Assembly: GCA_947165505.1 (NCBI GenBank)
Contig: CAMVAT010000005.1
Location: forward strand, 1-64,000
DNA: 64,000 nucleotides
From: an uncultured Prevotellaceae bacterium
GTDB taxonomy: Bacteria > Bacteroidota > Bacteroidia > Bacteroidales > Bacteroidaceae
Reading direction: 5' to 3'
A program made the position numbers and the translations under genes. Positions within the stretch are counted from its first letter, which is position 1. Each line of letters opens with the position of its first letter. The notes under the pieces are model-generated. The model did no database searches. It saw only the letters and a list, made by a program, of their open reading frames with translations, and had not been told where the DNA came from. Below, one piece after another: positions 47,465 through 57,036 of the stretch.

Positions 47465-48352
47465 TCACCGTTGTGAGAGGGTCTTGGCGTATTTATTCTT
47501 GAGGGTGCCTTTGTACTTGGGCAGATGTGTTTCGTAATTGCGGAACTTCGCTTTTTGCACGGGTCGCTCCATTTTAATAATGTGTGGTGCATCGGGACGG
47601 TTCATCCAATCGACCACCTTATCAATCCACACAGCGCTGGCGGCAAAGGTAGGATGAATGTTGTCAGGGAAGCGGGCAAGCCGCTCGTTATAGCTATCGT
47701 AGAAATGCTCCATTCCGATGGTTTCGCGCAACATGCCCACGATGCCGAAATCCTTGTTGAGCTTAGGCAGTTTGGCAGGACCTATCCACACATAGGGAAT
47801 GTCGCCCACCACACGCAGTATCTCGCGCACGCTCTCGCTGCGCGCCTGCAGGTCGTGGTAGCCGAGGTCGTTGGTGCCGAGGCTGATGATGACGAAGGTG
47901 GGCTTCACCTTGTCCATCAGGCGGTCGAGTTCGGTGGTTCTTGCCCACATGTGGGTCGTAGAGCCATACCAGATGGAAGTATAGAGCGAGTGTCCGTTTT
48001 GGTCGGCATAGTCTTGGAAGCGGCGCCCCACCCCGTCGAGCATCGAGTCGCCGAAGAGCAGGATGCGCTGCGGCCGCTCATCCACCTGCACGGTGGTGTG
48101 TGTGTTGCTGTTCTCATACACCTTGACAGAGGAGCGCCCGGGGTTGTCGTGGGTGTAGTCCACATCTATCCCGTCGTCGGCAGTAGTGTTGGCGGCAGTC
48201 GCATTGCTATTAGGCATAGCATGCTGTTGATCTACCACCATATTGACGATAGAATCAATTTCTGCCAACATATCCACATCCGGACATTGAGCTTGCACTA
48301 AGGTAGTCAACATCATGGCCAAGGTGGCCAGCGTCAGTTTCGTTTTTGTCAT
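47465..48352 (-). CDS. SGNH/GDSL-family hydrolase (secreted)
   Basis: RILLFGDSMLDGVGRRF, FVIISLGTNDLGY, DNIHPTFAASAVW. Confidence 0.85.
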   Translation of the reverse strand: MTKTKLTLATLAMMLTTLVQAQCPDVDMLAEIDSIVNMVVDQQHAMPNSNATAANTTADDGIDVDYTHDNPGRSSVKVYENSNTHTTVQVDERPQRILLFGDSMLDGVGRRFQDYADQNGHSLYTSIWYGSTTHMWARTTELDRLMDKVKPTFVIISLGTNDLGYHDLQARSESVREILRVVGDIPYVWIGPAKLPKLNKDFGIVGMLRETIGMEHFYDSYNERLARFPDNIHPTFAASAVWIDKVVDWMNRPDAPHIIKMERPVQKAKFRNYETHLPKYKGTLKNKYAKTLSQR

Positions 48353-48601
48353 TCTGTTACTTCATCTATTGAGATTCGGCGTGTCGTAAACAACAATTTA
48401 TGCGCCCGAATCATTATAAATCCGGGTGCAAAGTTACGCCATGCTGTTCATTCCGACCGCATTTCGCATTGTTTTTTACAAAAAGATAACAGAATTTTAG
48501 TTTTTATGCGCCCCGTCCGTTCTCACAGCGACATGACCTCTTCCATAGTCAGGCCGGTGTATTTCGCTATCATGTCGGCAGTCTTTTGCCTCATCCTTAC
48601 A

Positions 48602-49918
48602 TTACATATCCTCCATCGACAGTCCTATTTGGGTAATCGTATATTTCGACAATTCCTTGTTCAACGAAGCGACCTTTACAGCCAGTTCTGCGGGGTTGAT
48701 CTTTCTTCTTTGGCGCTTGACCTCCGCCACTACGGCCGTCTTGTCGATGTCGTTCAGAGCTATCATGTCTATTTCATTCAGTCCACGGCGGTCCCAATAA
48801 TTCCCGACAAATGTCACGCGCTCTTCCTCCATCCACTTCTGTCGGAAATACTGTTCGAGAACCAAGCCGGAATATTGCTCATAGTCGCGCTCCACGATTT
48901 CAAGCAGCAAGTCGTTTCGCTCCACCTCTACAAGCGCCTGGTTGCTCATGATGAAACGGAACCAGAAGCGCAGGAAGCAATCGTCCAAATACCATCGCGA
49001 ATTCCTACCGCCTGGCTTGCTGAACATAGGACGTTTGCGATGAATGTAACTATAGTTATTTTCTAGATTGTCAAGGTAAGCTCCTGTGTTTTTGCCGATG
49101 ACACTATCTATTTCACTCTGCGCTGTCAATCCCGAGGCTATCAGTTGCAGGATGCTCATATAGTTGGTGTAGTCCTTGCCAAATTCCGACATGACAAGTT
49201 CTCTTCCTTCCGCCAAATACGGAGATCCAGCTTGTGTCACCCACCTTAGCATCTTTGCCTTGGTGGTGGCCTTGGCATCCATCAGCCAAGCCACATATTT
49301 GGGCACGCCTCCTGTCAGCGTATAGAGGCAAAGCAGATCTTCGGGCGTATAGCTATGATGATGGTCATGAAGGATTTGCTTGAGTACGCTGATACGGAAC
49401 GGCTGCAGATTGAGTCGGCAGTCCTGTCGGCCATAAAGCGGTTCATCCTCATGGTCAAATATTCTGTGCATCATGCTATAAATACTTCCACAGGCCACCA
49501 TGTTTACCTTTGACTTCTCATGGTAACGGTCCCAGAGGTCTTGAATATGCCCGATGATTGCAGGGTTTACTTTCAGAAAATTCTGAAACTCGTCTAACAC
49601 CAGAGTGAAATGTTTATGCTGCCCATAGCGCAACAGTTGTTCGAAGAAATCGGCAAAATTCTCCATGCGGCCAAAGACCTGCATCCCAAGAGCCTCTTCG
49701 GCATTCTTCTGAAACTTTCCTGTCAGCACACGTTCATTTTCTTTCGCCACATAGAGATAGAGCATGGGGTGTTCCTCCACCTCTGCACTTCGGGTCAGAA
49801 GCGTAGTCTTGCCTATACGCCTGCGGCCTATAAGAACCGTCATGAGCCCCCTTGCCAAGCTCTGTTCACAATTGGCATGGAGTATGCCCAATTCTTTTTC
49901 CCTATCGTAGAACCTCAT
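48602..49918 (-). CDS. AAA ATPase with C-terminal DUF234/PD-(D/E)XK-like domain
   Basis: VLIGRRRIGKTTLLTR (Walker A), FTLVLDEFQNF (Walker B), GLNEIDMIALNDIDKTAVVAEVKRQRR. Confidence 0.9.
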   Translation of the reverse strand: MRFYDREKELGILHANCEQSLARGLMTVLIGRRRIGKTTLLTRSAEVEEHPMLYLYVAKENERVLTGKFQKNAEEALGMQVFGRMENFADFFEQLLRYGQHKHFTLVLDEFQNFLKVNPAIIGHIQDLWDRYHEKSKVNMVACGSIYSMMHRIFDHEDEPLYGRQDCRLNLQPFRISVLKQILHDHHHSYTPEDLLCLYTLTGGVPKYVAWLMDAKATTKAKMLRWVTQAGSPYLAEGRELVMSEFGKDYTNYMSILQLIASGLTAQSEIDSVIGKNTGAYLDNLENNYSYIHRKRPMFSKPGGRNSRWYLDDCFLRFWFRFIMSNQALVEVERNDLLLEIVERDYEQYSGLVLEQYFRQKWMEEERVTFVGNYWDRRGLNEIDMIALNDIDKTAVVAEVKRQRRKINPAELAVKVASLNKELSKYTITQIGLSMEDM

Positions 49919-50037
49919 ACAAAAAAAACGTTTATTAATTTAACGTGCATTAAGTTAATATCGGTTGCAAAGATAACAACAATTTGGCAATCCGCCAACA
50001 TTTCTCGCAAAAAAATGCTTTTCTTGTCAGAATTATT

Positions 50038-51009
50038 TCAAGATGCCTCCTCCTTGCGCCGCTGCCACAGTTCGATGCTGTTGATGCAGTTCTGCCAGAG
50101 GATGTAGCAGCCGGGACCGACTGAGGAGAGGGGGTTGAGGTAGGTGTAGGCTATCCAGATGGCAAAGGCGGTGTTTTTCTGTCCCAAGGCCTGGCCGGCC
50201 TCGACGGTGCGACTGAAGAAATGACCCACGTAGCGGCCCACTGCAAACTGGATGATGCAGAGGATAAGGCCGAGCAGGGCAATGAGCAACAAGAAGAGCA
50301 CCGAGGTGTCGGCATGCACGATGTTCTTGACCGTGGTGCCGGTGACGATGGTGAGCGATACGGCCCACATGTAGAACGAGAGGTCCTTGACACTGATGAC
50401 CCAGCGGTGGAAGCGGTGCAGATGGTGCTTCACGATATAGGCAAGACCCATGGGCAGCACCAGTACCAGGCACACCTTGTAGAGGATGAGCCAGAACGAT
50501 GGCCAGAACCCCAGATGTATGCTCTTGTCTATCAAGGGGAAACAGACGGGCACGAGCGCCGCCGTGATGAAATTGGTGATGAAGGTATAGGTGGTCATCT
50601 CCTCGAGGTTGCCGCCCAGTTTGGTGGTGACCACGGCGGCCGCGGCGGCACAAGGCCCGATGATGCAGGTGAGGATGGCCTCGAGGAGGATGAGGTTGGA
50701 GCCGGTGATGTGAAAAACGATGATGGCCCCCACGATGACGCCGACGAAGAGCACTTGGAAGAGCGCCACCCACCCGTGCCACGCCACGGGGCGCAGACGG
50801 CGGAAATCGACCTTGCAGAACGTGACGAAGAGTATCAGAAACATAAAGAGGGGGAGGATCGTGTCGAAGAAAGGCTCCATGGCCTCGCCGGGCGCATCGA
50901 GCAAAGGCACGAAGGCAAACAAAAGATAGGCCACCGTACCGAACAGCATGGCTGCGGGGAGGGCCCAGTCTCTTAGGACTTTGAACATGCTACTGAAAAC
51001 ACCAGACAT
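50038..51009 (-). CDS. bile acid:sodium symporter-like transporter
   Basis: ~9-10 TM; IGPCAAAAAVVTTKLGGNLEEMTTYTFITN. Confidence 0.75.
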   Translation of the reverse strand: MSGVFSSMFKVLRDWALPAAMLFGTVAYLLFAFVPLLDAPGEAMEPFFDTILPLFMFLILFVTFCKVDFRRLRPVAWHGWVALFQVLFVGVIVGAIIVFHITGSNLILLEAILTCIIGPCAAAAAVVTTKLGGNLEEMTTYTFITNFITAALVPVCFPLIDKSIHLGFWPSFWLILYKVCLVLVLPMGLAYIVKHHLHRFHRWVISVKDLSFYMWAVSLTIVTGTTVKNIVHADTSVLFLLLIALLGLILCIIQFAVGRYVGHFFSRTVEAGQALGQKNTAFAIWIAYTYLNPLSSVGPGCYILWQNCINSIELWQRRKEEAS

Positions 51010-51021
51010 GATACTTTTTTT

Positions 51022-51090
51022 CTACAACGGATGACACGGATGAGGGTTGGGGTTGTTTTACAACGGATGGCACGGATGAGACGGATGAGG
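51022..51090. repeat. nonad array ACGGATGNN (two blocks)
   Basis: acggatgac acggatgag ... acggatggc acggatgag acggatgag. Confidence 0.85.
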
Positions 51091-51166
51091 GGAAAGCCAA
51101 TTGCAATGCAACCCCAAGAGGAATCCATCAAGGTATTTTCGCATCGCAGATGCTGATACTCCTTGC

Positions 51167-51187
51167 GGTCGGATTGCAAATCCGACC
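51167..51187. repeat. GGTCGGATT-gca-AATCCGACC hairpin
   Basis: Perfect 9-bp stem, 3-nt loop. Confidence 0.85.
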
Positions 51188-51234
51188 GAACGAGGAACGG
51201 ATGAGGGTTGGGGGGATTATGGGCGGGCTTGCAG

Positions 51235-51260
51235 GCGGACAGGGCACGCCCTGTCCCTAC
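51235..51260 (-). repeat. single F1 26-bp element
   Basis: Exact match. Confidence 0.95.
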
Positions 51261-51270
51261 TTGCAAGCGA

Positions 51271-51305
51271 GCATATCTCCTGCCCCCTGCACCTTGCCCC
51301 CTGCA
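51271..51305 (-). repeat. F4 repeat (inverted)
   Basis: gcatatctcctgccccctgcaccttgccccctgca. Confidence 0.85.
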
Positions 51306-51310
51306 CCGAA

Positions 51311-51352
51311 GCAATCCTCAAATCTCAAATCTCAAACCTCAAACCTCAAATC
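51311..51352. repeat. heptad array TCTCAAA/CCTCAAA
   Basis: Direct reading. Confidence 0.9.
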
Positions 51353-53307
51353 AATATGATTCCCCCCATGGGTTGGATGGTCACTTGGGCCTTGCCGTCT
51401 TTGTTCACCTTCAGCGTGCGCAATTGCGACTGCATGAAGGTCTCGCCCTTGCGCAGCGGGCGGTCGGTGTAATACTGCACCGTCTGCCCCGCCATCATGG
51501 GCAGGTCGAGGGTGAGCGTCATGGGTTGGTCGGTGCCGTTGAGTCCTGCCACATACCACTGGCTGCCATGGCGGCGTGCCAGCACCACATAGCGTGTGGG
51601 ATAGCCGTCGATGAACCGTGTCTCGTCCCAGGTGGTGGGCAAGCGGCGCAGGAAGTCGAGTTCGTGCTGCGGCAGTTCGGTCAGGTTATTGGGTTGCATG
51701 GCCACGCAGTTGACACTGGTCTGCAGCACGATGCCCGTAGCCATCTCAAACGTGTCGGAGGTATAGCGGCGGTGGCGGCTCTGGTTGTCACGGCTCATGT
51801 AGCGGTTCATGATGATGCCACCCCAGTCGAACGAGCCGAGAGCATTGCGCGAGAAGGGGTGCATGGTCAGTTCAAAGCCCTCTTTCTGCGCATGATATTC
51901 AGAGAACATCACGTTCTCCGAGGCCAGTGCCGCCTCGCTCGCCACGTAGTTGGGATACATGCGCTCCCACCCTCGGGGGATGGTACAGCCGTGGAAGATG
52001 ACTTGCAGTCCGTAGCGGTTGGCATCTACGAGGATATCCTCGTAGAGTTGCATCGTCGCCTGTTTGTCAGACCCGAAGAAATCGACCTTGATGCCCTTCA
52101 CGCCGATGCTTTGCAGCCACCGCATCTCGCGGTCGCGTGCAATGGCCGTATTCATGCAGTCGCGCGGAGTCTGCGGCGCATCATTGTAAAAACCGTTGGA
52201 GTTGTACCACAGCATCAGGCTCACGCCACGGGCACGGGCGTAATCAGACAACTGAGCGATGCGCTCGCGCCCGATGCGCTCGTCCCACCAGTTATCCACG
52301 AGGCAATACTCGAAGCCCATCTCAGCGGCGAGGTCGATGAACCGCACCTGATCGTCGTAGTTGATCGACGCATCCTGCCAGATGAGCCAGCTCCATGTAT
52401 AGCGTCCCGGCTGATAGTCTTGTGTGGGTTCATAGAGCGGATCGACCAAGTCGTAGGCGACGGTGGTCTCAACGATCGGCGCAAGGGTAGCGCCCACGGT
52501 GATAGTGCGCCAAGGCGTCTCGCAGGGCAGGGGCACATTGGCGTAGGCACTGCCATAGCCGTTGGCCTCGCCCTCCATGGGGAAAGCGATTGTGTAGCCT
52601 GTGGCGGCGGAGTAATCGCTCAGGTGCGAGGCGCAGTAAGCGCCCGACACCCCTGTCTCGCCCACAAGCACCCAACCATCATCACCCACGCGGAAGAGGC
52701 ACGGGAAGGTGTAGCCCTCGCCAAAGCGCGACTTCACATTCATGGGTGCGTCGGCAGTGTAGTCCTCCTCATAGGACGGTTTGGTGCGCTCCCACCCCGT
52801 CATGGGGTTGATCTGGGGACAGAGGAACGTAGTGGTCTGCTGTGGAAAGCGGAACGCAGAGGCCTCGCCCCGTATCACCGTGCATTTGGGGTTGCCGCTT
52901 TCCGGACGCGGGATGATATAGCGGTAAGCCACATCGTGATTGGCCACAAAAAACTCAATGACCAGTTCTTGGCCTTCGGCATTGGTAAACTGTGCGGACA
53001 ACGAGCGTGCCGTCCCCATCGACTGCGAGCATTTCACCCGGTTGTATTCCACGTTCCAGTCGAAATAGCCCTGCTCGGTGCCTGTCAGCGTAAGCTGGTT
53101 GGTGAAATCGCCAAGGTCTGTCAACAGACCCAGGCGCGAGGGCTCCACCATCTGCTTTCCGTCGAGCGTGATGGAATATTGGGCCTGCCCGTCATTGGCA
53201 TGCAGGGTGAGCACTAAGTGTCCGTCGGGCGACGCCACGACCACATCCTCGGCGCGACAGGTCAATGTCAGGAGACAAAGAACTGATAAAAGGAAGTATT
53301 TTTTCAT
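51346..53307 (-). CDS. glycoside hydrolase family 97 protein
   Basis: VVASPDGHLVLTLHANDGQAQYSITLDGKQMVEPSRLGL, SWLIWQDASINYDDQVRFIDLAAEMGFEYCLVD; start at MKKYFLLS. Confidence 0.92.
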   Translation of the reverse strand: MKKYFLLSVLCLLTLTCRAEDVVVASPDGHLVLTLHANDGQAQYSITLDGKQMVEPSRLGLLTDLGDFTNQLTLTGTEQGYFDWNVEYNRVKCSQSMGTARSLSAQFTNAEGQELVIEFFVANHDVAYRYIIPRPESGNPKCTVIRGEASAFRFPQQTTTFLCPQINPMTGWERTKPSYEEDYTADAPMNVKSRFGEGYTFPCLFRVGDDGWVLVGETGVSGAYCASHLSDYSAATGYTIAFPMEGEANGYGSAYANVPLPCETPWRTITVGATLAPIVETTVAYDLVDPLYEPTQDYQPGRYTWSWLIWQDASINYDDQVRFIDLAAEMGFEYCLVDNWWDERIGRERIAQLSDYARARGVSLMLWYNSNGFYNDAPQTPRDCMNTAIARDREMRWLQSIGVKGIKVDFFGSDKQATMQLYEDILVDANRYGLQVIFHGCTIPRGWERMYPNYVASEAALASENVMFSEYHAQKEGFELTMHPFSRNALGSFDWGGIIMNRYMSRDNQSRHRRYTSDTFEMATGIVLQTSVNCVAMQPNNLTELPQHELDFLRRLPTTWDETRFIDGYPTRYVVLARRHGSQWYVAGLNGTDQPMTLTLDLPMMAGQTVQYYTDRPLRKGETFMQSQLRTLKVNKDGKAQVTIQPMGGIILI

Positions 53308-53340
53308 ATGAGAAAGCCATTGCCGTGTGTTAGCAGCCAA

Positions 53341-54126
53341 TCACTTCTTCTCAATGTCCTTGAAGTATTTGTAGGTGCCCACCTTGAGTTCGTCGGTAGC
53401 CGCCTCGTCGCAGACGATGATGCCGTGCTGGTGCATCTGCAGCGCGCTGATGGTCCACATCTGGCATACGCCGCCCTCAACGGCAGCCTGCAGGGCACGT
53501 GCCTTGTGGTGTCCGTTCACCAGAATCATCACTTCGCGTGCGTCCATCACGGTGCCCACGCCCACGGTGAGAGCGTGCTTGGGCACTTTGTTGACATCAT
53601 TGTCGAAGAAACGGCTGTTGGCGATGATGGTGTCGGTGGTGAGGGTCTTCACGCGGGTGCGAGATGTGAGCGACGAGCCCGGCTCATTGAATGCGATATG
53701 TCCGTCGGGGCCTATGCCACCGATGAAGAGGTCGATGCCACCGGCCTCGGCTATCATCTCCTCGTAGTGGCGGCACTCAGCCTCCAAGTCTTCGGCGTTG
53801 CCGTTGAGGATATGGACGTTCTCTTTAGGGCAGTCGATATGGTCGAAGAGGTTGCGAGCCATGAACGAGTGGTAGCTCTCGGGATGGTCTTCGGCCAGAT
53901 TGACGTATTCGTCCATGTTGAAAGTAATGACGTTCTTAAACGACACCCTACCCTCTTTGTTAGCTTTCACCAGTTCGGCATACATTCCTTCGGGCGAAGA
54001 ACCAGTGGGCAGTCCGAGTACGAAAGGTTTTTCGGGTGTGGGGTTGGCTGCGTTGATGCGCTCGATAACGTGCTCGGCAGCCCATTTCGACATGTTTTGA
54101 TAGTCTTTTTCAATAATCAATCTCAT
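53341..54126 (-). CDS. nagB: glucosamine-6-phosphate deaminase
   Basis: [49 protein letters not shown]. Confidence 0.97.
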   Translation of the reverse strand: MRLIIEKDYQNMSKWAAEHVIERINAANPTPEKPFVLGLPTGSSPEGMYAELVKANKEGRVSFKNVITFNMDEYVNLAEDHPESYHSFMARNLFDHIDCPKENVHILNGNAEDLEAECRHYEEMIAEAGGIDLFIGGIGPDGHIAFNEPGSSLTSRTRVKTLTTDTIIANSRFFDNDVNKVPKHALTVGVGTVMDAREVMILVNGHHKARALQAAVEGGVCQMWTISALQMHQHGIIVCDEAATDELKVGTYKYFKDIEKK

Positions 54127-54161
54127 AACAGCTTATATTTTAAATGATAAAATGATTTTAG

Positions 54162-54192
54162 GAGTGTGAGAGTATGGGAGTGTGGGAGTGTA
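54162..54192. repeat. octad array GAGTGTGG
   Basis: ggagtgtgagagtatgggagtgtgggagtgt. Confidence 0.7.
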
Positions 54193-54263
54193 AAAAAGTC
54201 GCTGCAAAAGTAAAAAAAAAAGGTGAAACATGATGTTTCGCCCGCATTTTTTTTGTTCTGACA

Positions 54264-54387
54264 CAAAAAAAAACGCCCCGACGTCACGTCGGGGCGGTTT
54301 CACTTTGAATGTTTCAGCAGTTTTGTTCTATGTAGTATATCTTTTGAAAATCGTTAATCGTTAATAATTTCCATGTTGGCTTTTGAC
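54264..54387 (-). ncRNA. predicted orphan small RNA
   Basis: Minus-strand promoter TTG-21nt-TATCTTTG (54393-54424) followed ~100 nt later by intrinsic terminator; only a tiny MEIIND ORF inside. Confidence 0.55.
54274..54296 (-). terminator. strong intrinsic terminator CGCCCCGACG-tga-CGTCGGGGCG-TTTTTTTTT (minus strand)
   Basis: Perfect 10-bp GC stem plus poly-U. Confidence 0.88.
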
Positions 54388-54392
54388 GAGTG

Positions 54393-54424
54393 CAAAGATA
54401 CGCAGAAAAATTGATTTATATCAA
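54393..54424 (-). promoter_or_regulatory. Bacteroidota-type promoter for predicted sRNA
   Basis: TATCTTTG -7 box; TTG 21 nt upstream. Confidence 0.6.
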
Positions 54425-54724
54425 GATAAAGTACAATTTTTGGCAAAAAAAGTACGTAAACGTTTGCGAGGAAGCATGCAGAAAAACGGATAACGACACT
54501 GTATCCTATGGTAGATATTCGTGGGCAATTCATGGTCATTTCCTTACACTTCGAACAGTTACCATTGGTTCGCGGGAAAAGTATTTTAACGTGAATTTCC
54601 ATGAATTAACCACGAATGATCACGAATGAAGGTTCGCAAACGAACCTCTTAAAAGCGTCACAAAACATAAAAAAGTATAAAACGATGGCCGAACCAATAA
54701 TTATTTGTATTTTTGCTCTCGAAT

Positions 54725-55306
54725 ATGAACATCCCCTTGATATACCTCAACGACCATCTGGATGCACTCGACCTGGATGCAGCCCTGCCGCAACTGTCGG
54801 CACAACGTCGCGAACAGGTGCTGCGCTACAAACACGAGACAGGCCGGAGGCAGTCGGCGGCGGCCTACCTGCTGCTGTGCCAGGCCCTGCGCGAGCACTA
54901 TGGCATCGACACCCCACCCCACTTCGAATATCACGAGGGAGGCAAACCCTATCTCGACACCCGGCCCGACATCCACTTCAACCTGAGCCACTGCCGCGAG
55001 GCTGCCATCTGCGCCATCGCCCCCCACGCCGTGGGAGTAGATATCGAGAGTGTGCGTCCGCTGCGCGAGTCTGTGGCCCGATATACGATGAACGACAGCG
55101 AGATGGAGCAGATACTGACCGCCAAGCACCCCGGTCTGGCGTTCACCCGTCTGTGGACGAAAAAAGAGGCGGTGCTGAAACTGACCGGCGAGGGGATACG
55201 AGGCGACCTGAAAGAGTTGCTGGCACGGCATCAAGGCATCCAGTTGCAGACCATCGTGTCGGCCGACAGCCGCTATGTTTATACCTTGGCGTGGCCGTCG
55301 GAGTGA
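54725..55306 (+). CDS. 4'-phosphopantetheinyl transferase superfamily protein
   Basis: DIHFNLSHCREAAICAIAPHAVGVDIESVRPL, FTRLWTKKEAVLKLTGEGI. Confidence 0.94.
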   Translation: MNIPLIYLNDHLDALDLDAALPQLSAQRREQVLRYKHETGRRQSAAAYLLLCQALREHYGIDTPPHFEYHEGGKPYLDTRPDIHFNLSHCREAAICAIAPHAVGVDIESVRPLRESVARYTMNDSEMEQILTAKHPGLAFTRLWTKKEAVLKLTGEGIRGDLKELLARHQGIQLQTIVSADSRYVYTLAWPSE

Positions 55307-55401
55307 ACGGCACGATGTCGGAAACGGCTTCTATCTCTTTTTAAATCCACACCCAAAAAGAATAATTCAGGCAAAAACTACGCTGTTTGCAAAAAAAATC
55401 A

Positions 55402-55409
55402 TATCTTTG
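55402..55409 (+). promoter_or_regulatory. -7 box TATCTTTG upstream of hflX
   Basis: TAnnTTTG match. Confidence 0.5.
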
Positions 55410-55461
55410 CACGCAAGATTGATCACGTAACGTGTGAAGACCTGAGACGAACAACATACGA

Positions 55462-56718
55462 ATGAAAGAATTTATCATCTCCGAAGTGAAGGCCGAGACC
55501 GCCATTCTGGTAGGCCTGATCACCAAGGAGCAAGACGAAGACAAGACCAAGGAATACCTTGACGAGTTGGATTTTCTGGCCGACACCGCCGGTGCCGTGA
55601 CCGTGAAGCGGTTTACGCAGCGCGTGGGCGGGCCCAACATGACCACCTACGTGGGCAAAGGCAAGCTACAGGAAATCAAAGACTACATCAAGGCCGAAGA
55701 GGATGCCGAGCGCGAAATAGGCATGGTCATCTTCGACGATGAGCTCAGTGCCAAGCAACTGCGCAATATCGAAGCCGAGCTGAAGGTGAAGATACTGGAC
55801 CGCACATCGCTCATCCTCGACATTTTTGCCATGCGCGCACAGACCGCCAACGCCAAGACGCAGGTGGAGCTGGCTCAGTATCGCTATATGCTGCCACGAC
55901 TGCAACGGTTGTGGACGCACTTGGAACGACAGGGCGGCGGCTCGGGCTCGGGCGGCGGCAAAGGCAGCGTGGGACTGCGCGGACCCGGCGAGACACAGCT
56001 GGAGATGGACCGCCGCATCATCCTGCAACGCATGACACTGCTCAAGCAACGGCTCGTAGAGATAGACAAGCAGAAGACCACGCAGCGCAAGAACCGCGGA
56101 CGGTTGATACGAGTGGCGCTGGTGGGATACACCAACGTGGGCAAATCGACCATCATGAACCTGCTGGCCAAAAGCGACGTGTTTGCAGAAAACAAGCTCT
56201 TCGCCACGCTCGACACCACCGTACGCAAGGTAGTGGTCGAGAACCTGCCATTCCTGCTGGCCGACACCGTGGGGTTCATACGCAAACTGCCCACCGACCT
56301 GGTCGATTCGTTTAAATCGACACTCGACGAGACACGCGAGGCCGACCTGCTGCTCCACGTGGTCGATATATCGCACCCCGACTTCGAAGAACAGATACAG
56401 GTGGTGGAACAAACGCTCAAGGAGCTGGGTTGCGCCGACAAGCCATCGATGATTATCTTCAACAAGATCGACGCCTACCGCTGGACCGACAAGGAACCCG
56501 ACGACCTGACACCGCCCACACGCGAGAATATCACACTCGACGAACTGAAACGCACATGGATGGCTAAGCTGCAAGAGAACTGTCTCTTCATCTCGGCCCG
56601 CGAAAAAATCAACATCGACGAGTTTCGCGACGTGCTCTACAAGAAAGTGCGCGAACTGCATGTGCAGAAATACCCCTACAACGATTTCTTATATAATGAT
56701 ATAGAGGAGTTATCTTAG
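55462..56718 (+). CDS. hflX: GTPase HflX
   Basis: GSVGLRGPGETQLEMDRR, VALVGYTNVGKSTIMNLLA, LADTVGFIRKLP. Confidence 0.97.
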   Translation: MKEFIISEVKAETAILVGLITKEQDEDKTKEYLDELDFLADTAGAVTVKRFTQRVGGPNMTTYVGKGKLQEIKDYIKAEEDAEREIGMVIFDDELSAKQLRNIEAELKVKILDRTSLILDIFAMRAQTANAKTQVELAQYRYMLPRLQRLWTHLERQGGGSGSGGGKGSVGLRGPGETQLEMDRRIILQRMTLLKQRLVEIDKQKTTQRKNRGRLIRVALVGYTNVGKSTIMNLLAKSDVFAENKLFATLDTTVRKVVVENLPFLLADTVGFIRKLPTDLVDSFKSTLDETREADLLLHVVDISHPDFEEQIQVVEQTLKELGCADKPSMIIFNKIDAYRWTDKEPDDLTPPTRENITLDELKRTWMAKLQENCLFISAREKINIDEFRDVLYKKVRELHVQKYPYNDFLYNDIEELS

Positions 56719-56796
56719 AGGTAAGAGGTAAGAGGTGAGAGGTGAGAGGTGAGAGACGAGTTGTTGAGCGACAGTGAATAATACCTCGCCACCCAT

Positions 56797-56873
56797 GTAG
56801 GGACAGGGCGTGCCCTGTCCGCCATTCGTATGGCGCTCATCCTGCTTGCGGACAGGGCACGCCCTGTCCCTAC
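56797..56873. repeat. paired inverted F1 elements (56797-56822, 56848-56873)
   Basis: Reverse complement of the 595-671 copy with one mismatch in the spacer. Confidence 0.95.
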
Positions 56874-56907
56874 TTCCAATCACGATAACCCAATCACGAT
56901 AACTATT

Positions 56908-57002
56908 GTCCAAACTCCTAAACTCCCAAACTCCTAAACTCCCAAACTCCCAATCTCCCAAACTCCTAAACTCCTAAACTCCCAAACTCCAATCTCCCAA
57001 AC
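56908..57002. repeat. octad array AAACTCCT/AAACTCCC
   Basis: Direct reading. Confidence 0.9.
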
Positions 57003-57036
57003 GACCAAAGAAAATAATCAAAAACAAATACACGAT

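Noticed and set aside
54354-54602. 82-aa minus ORF upstream of nagB
   Set aside because: Overlaps the predicted sRNA promoter; no ribosome-binding context or homology recognised.
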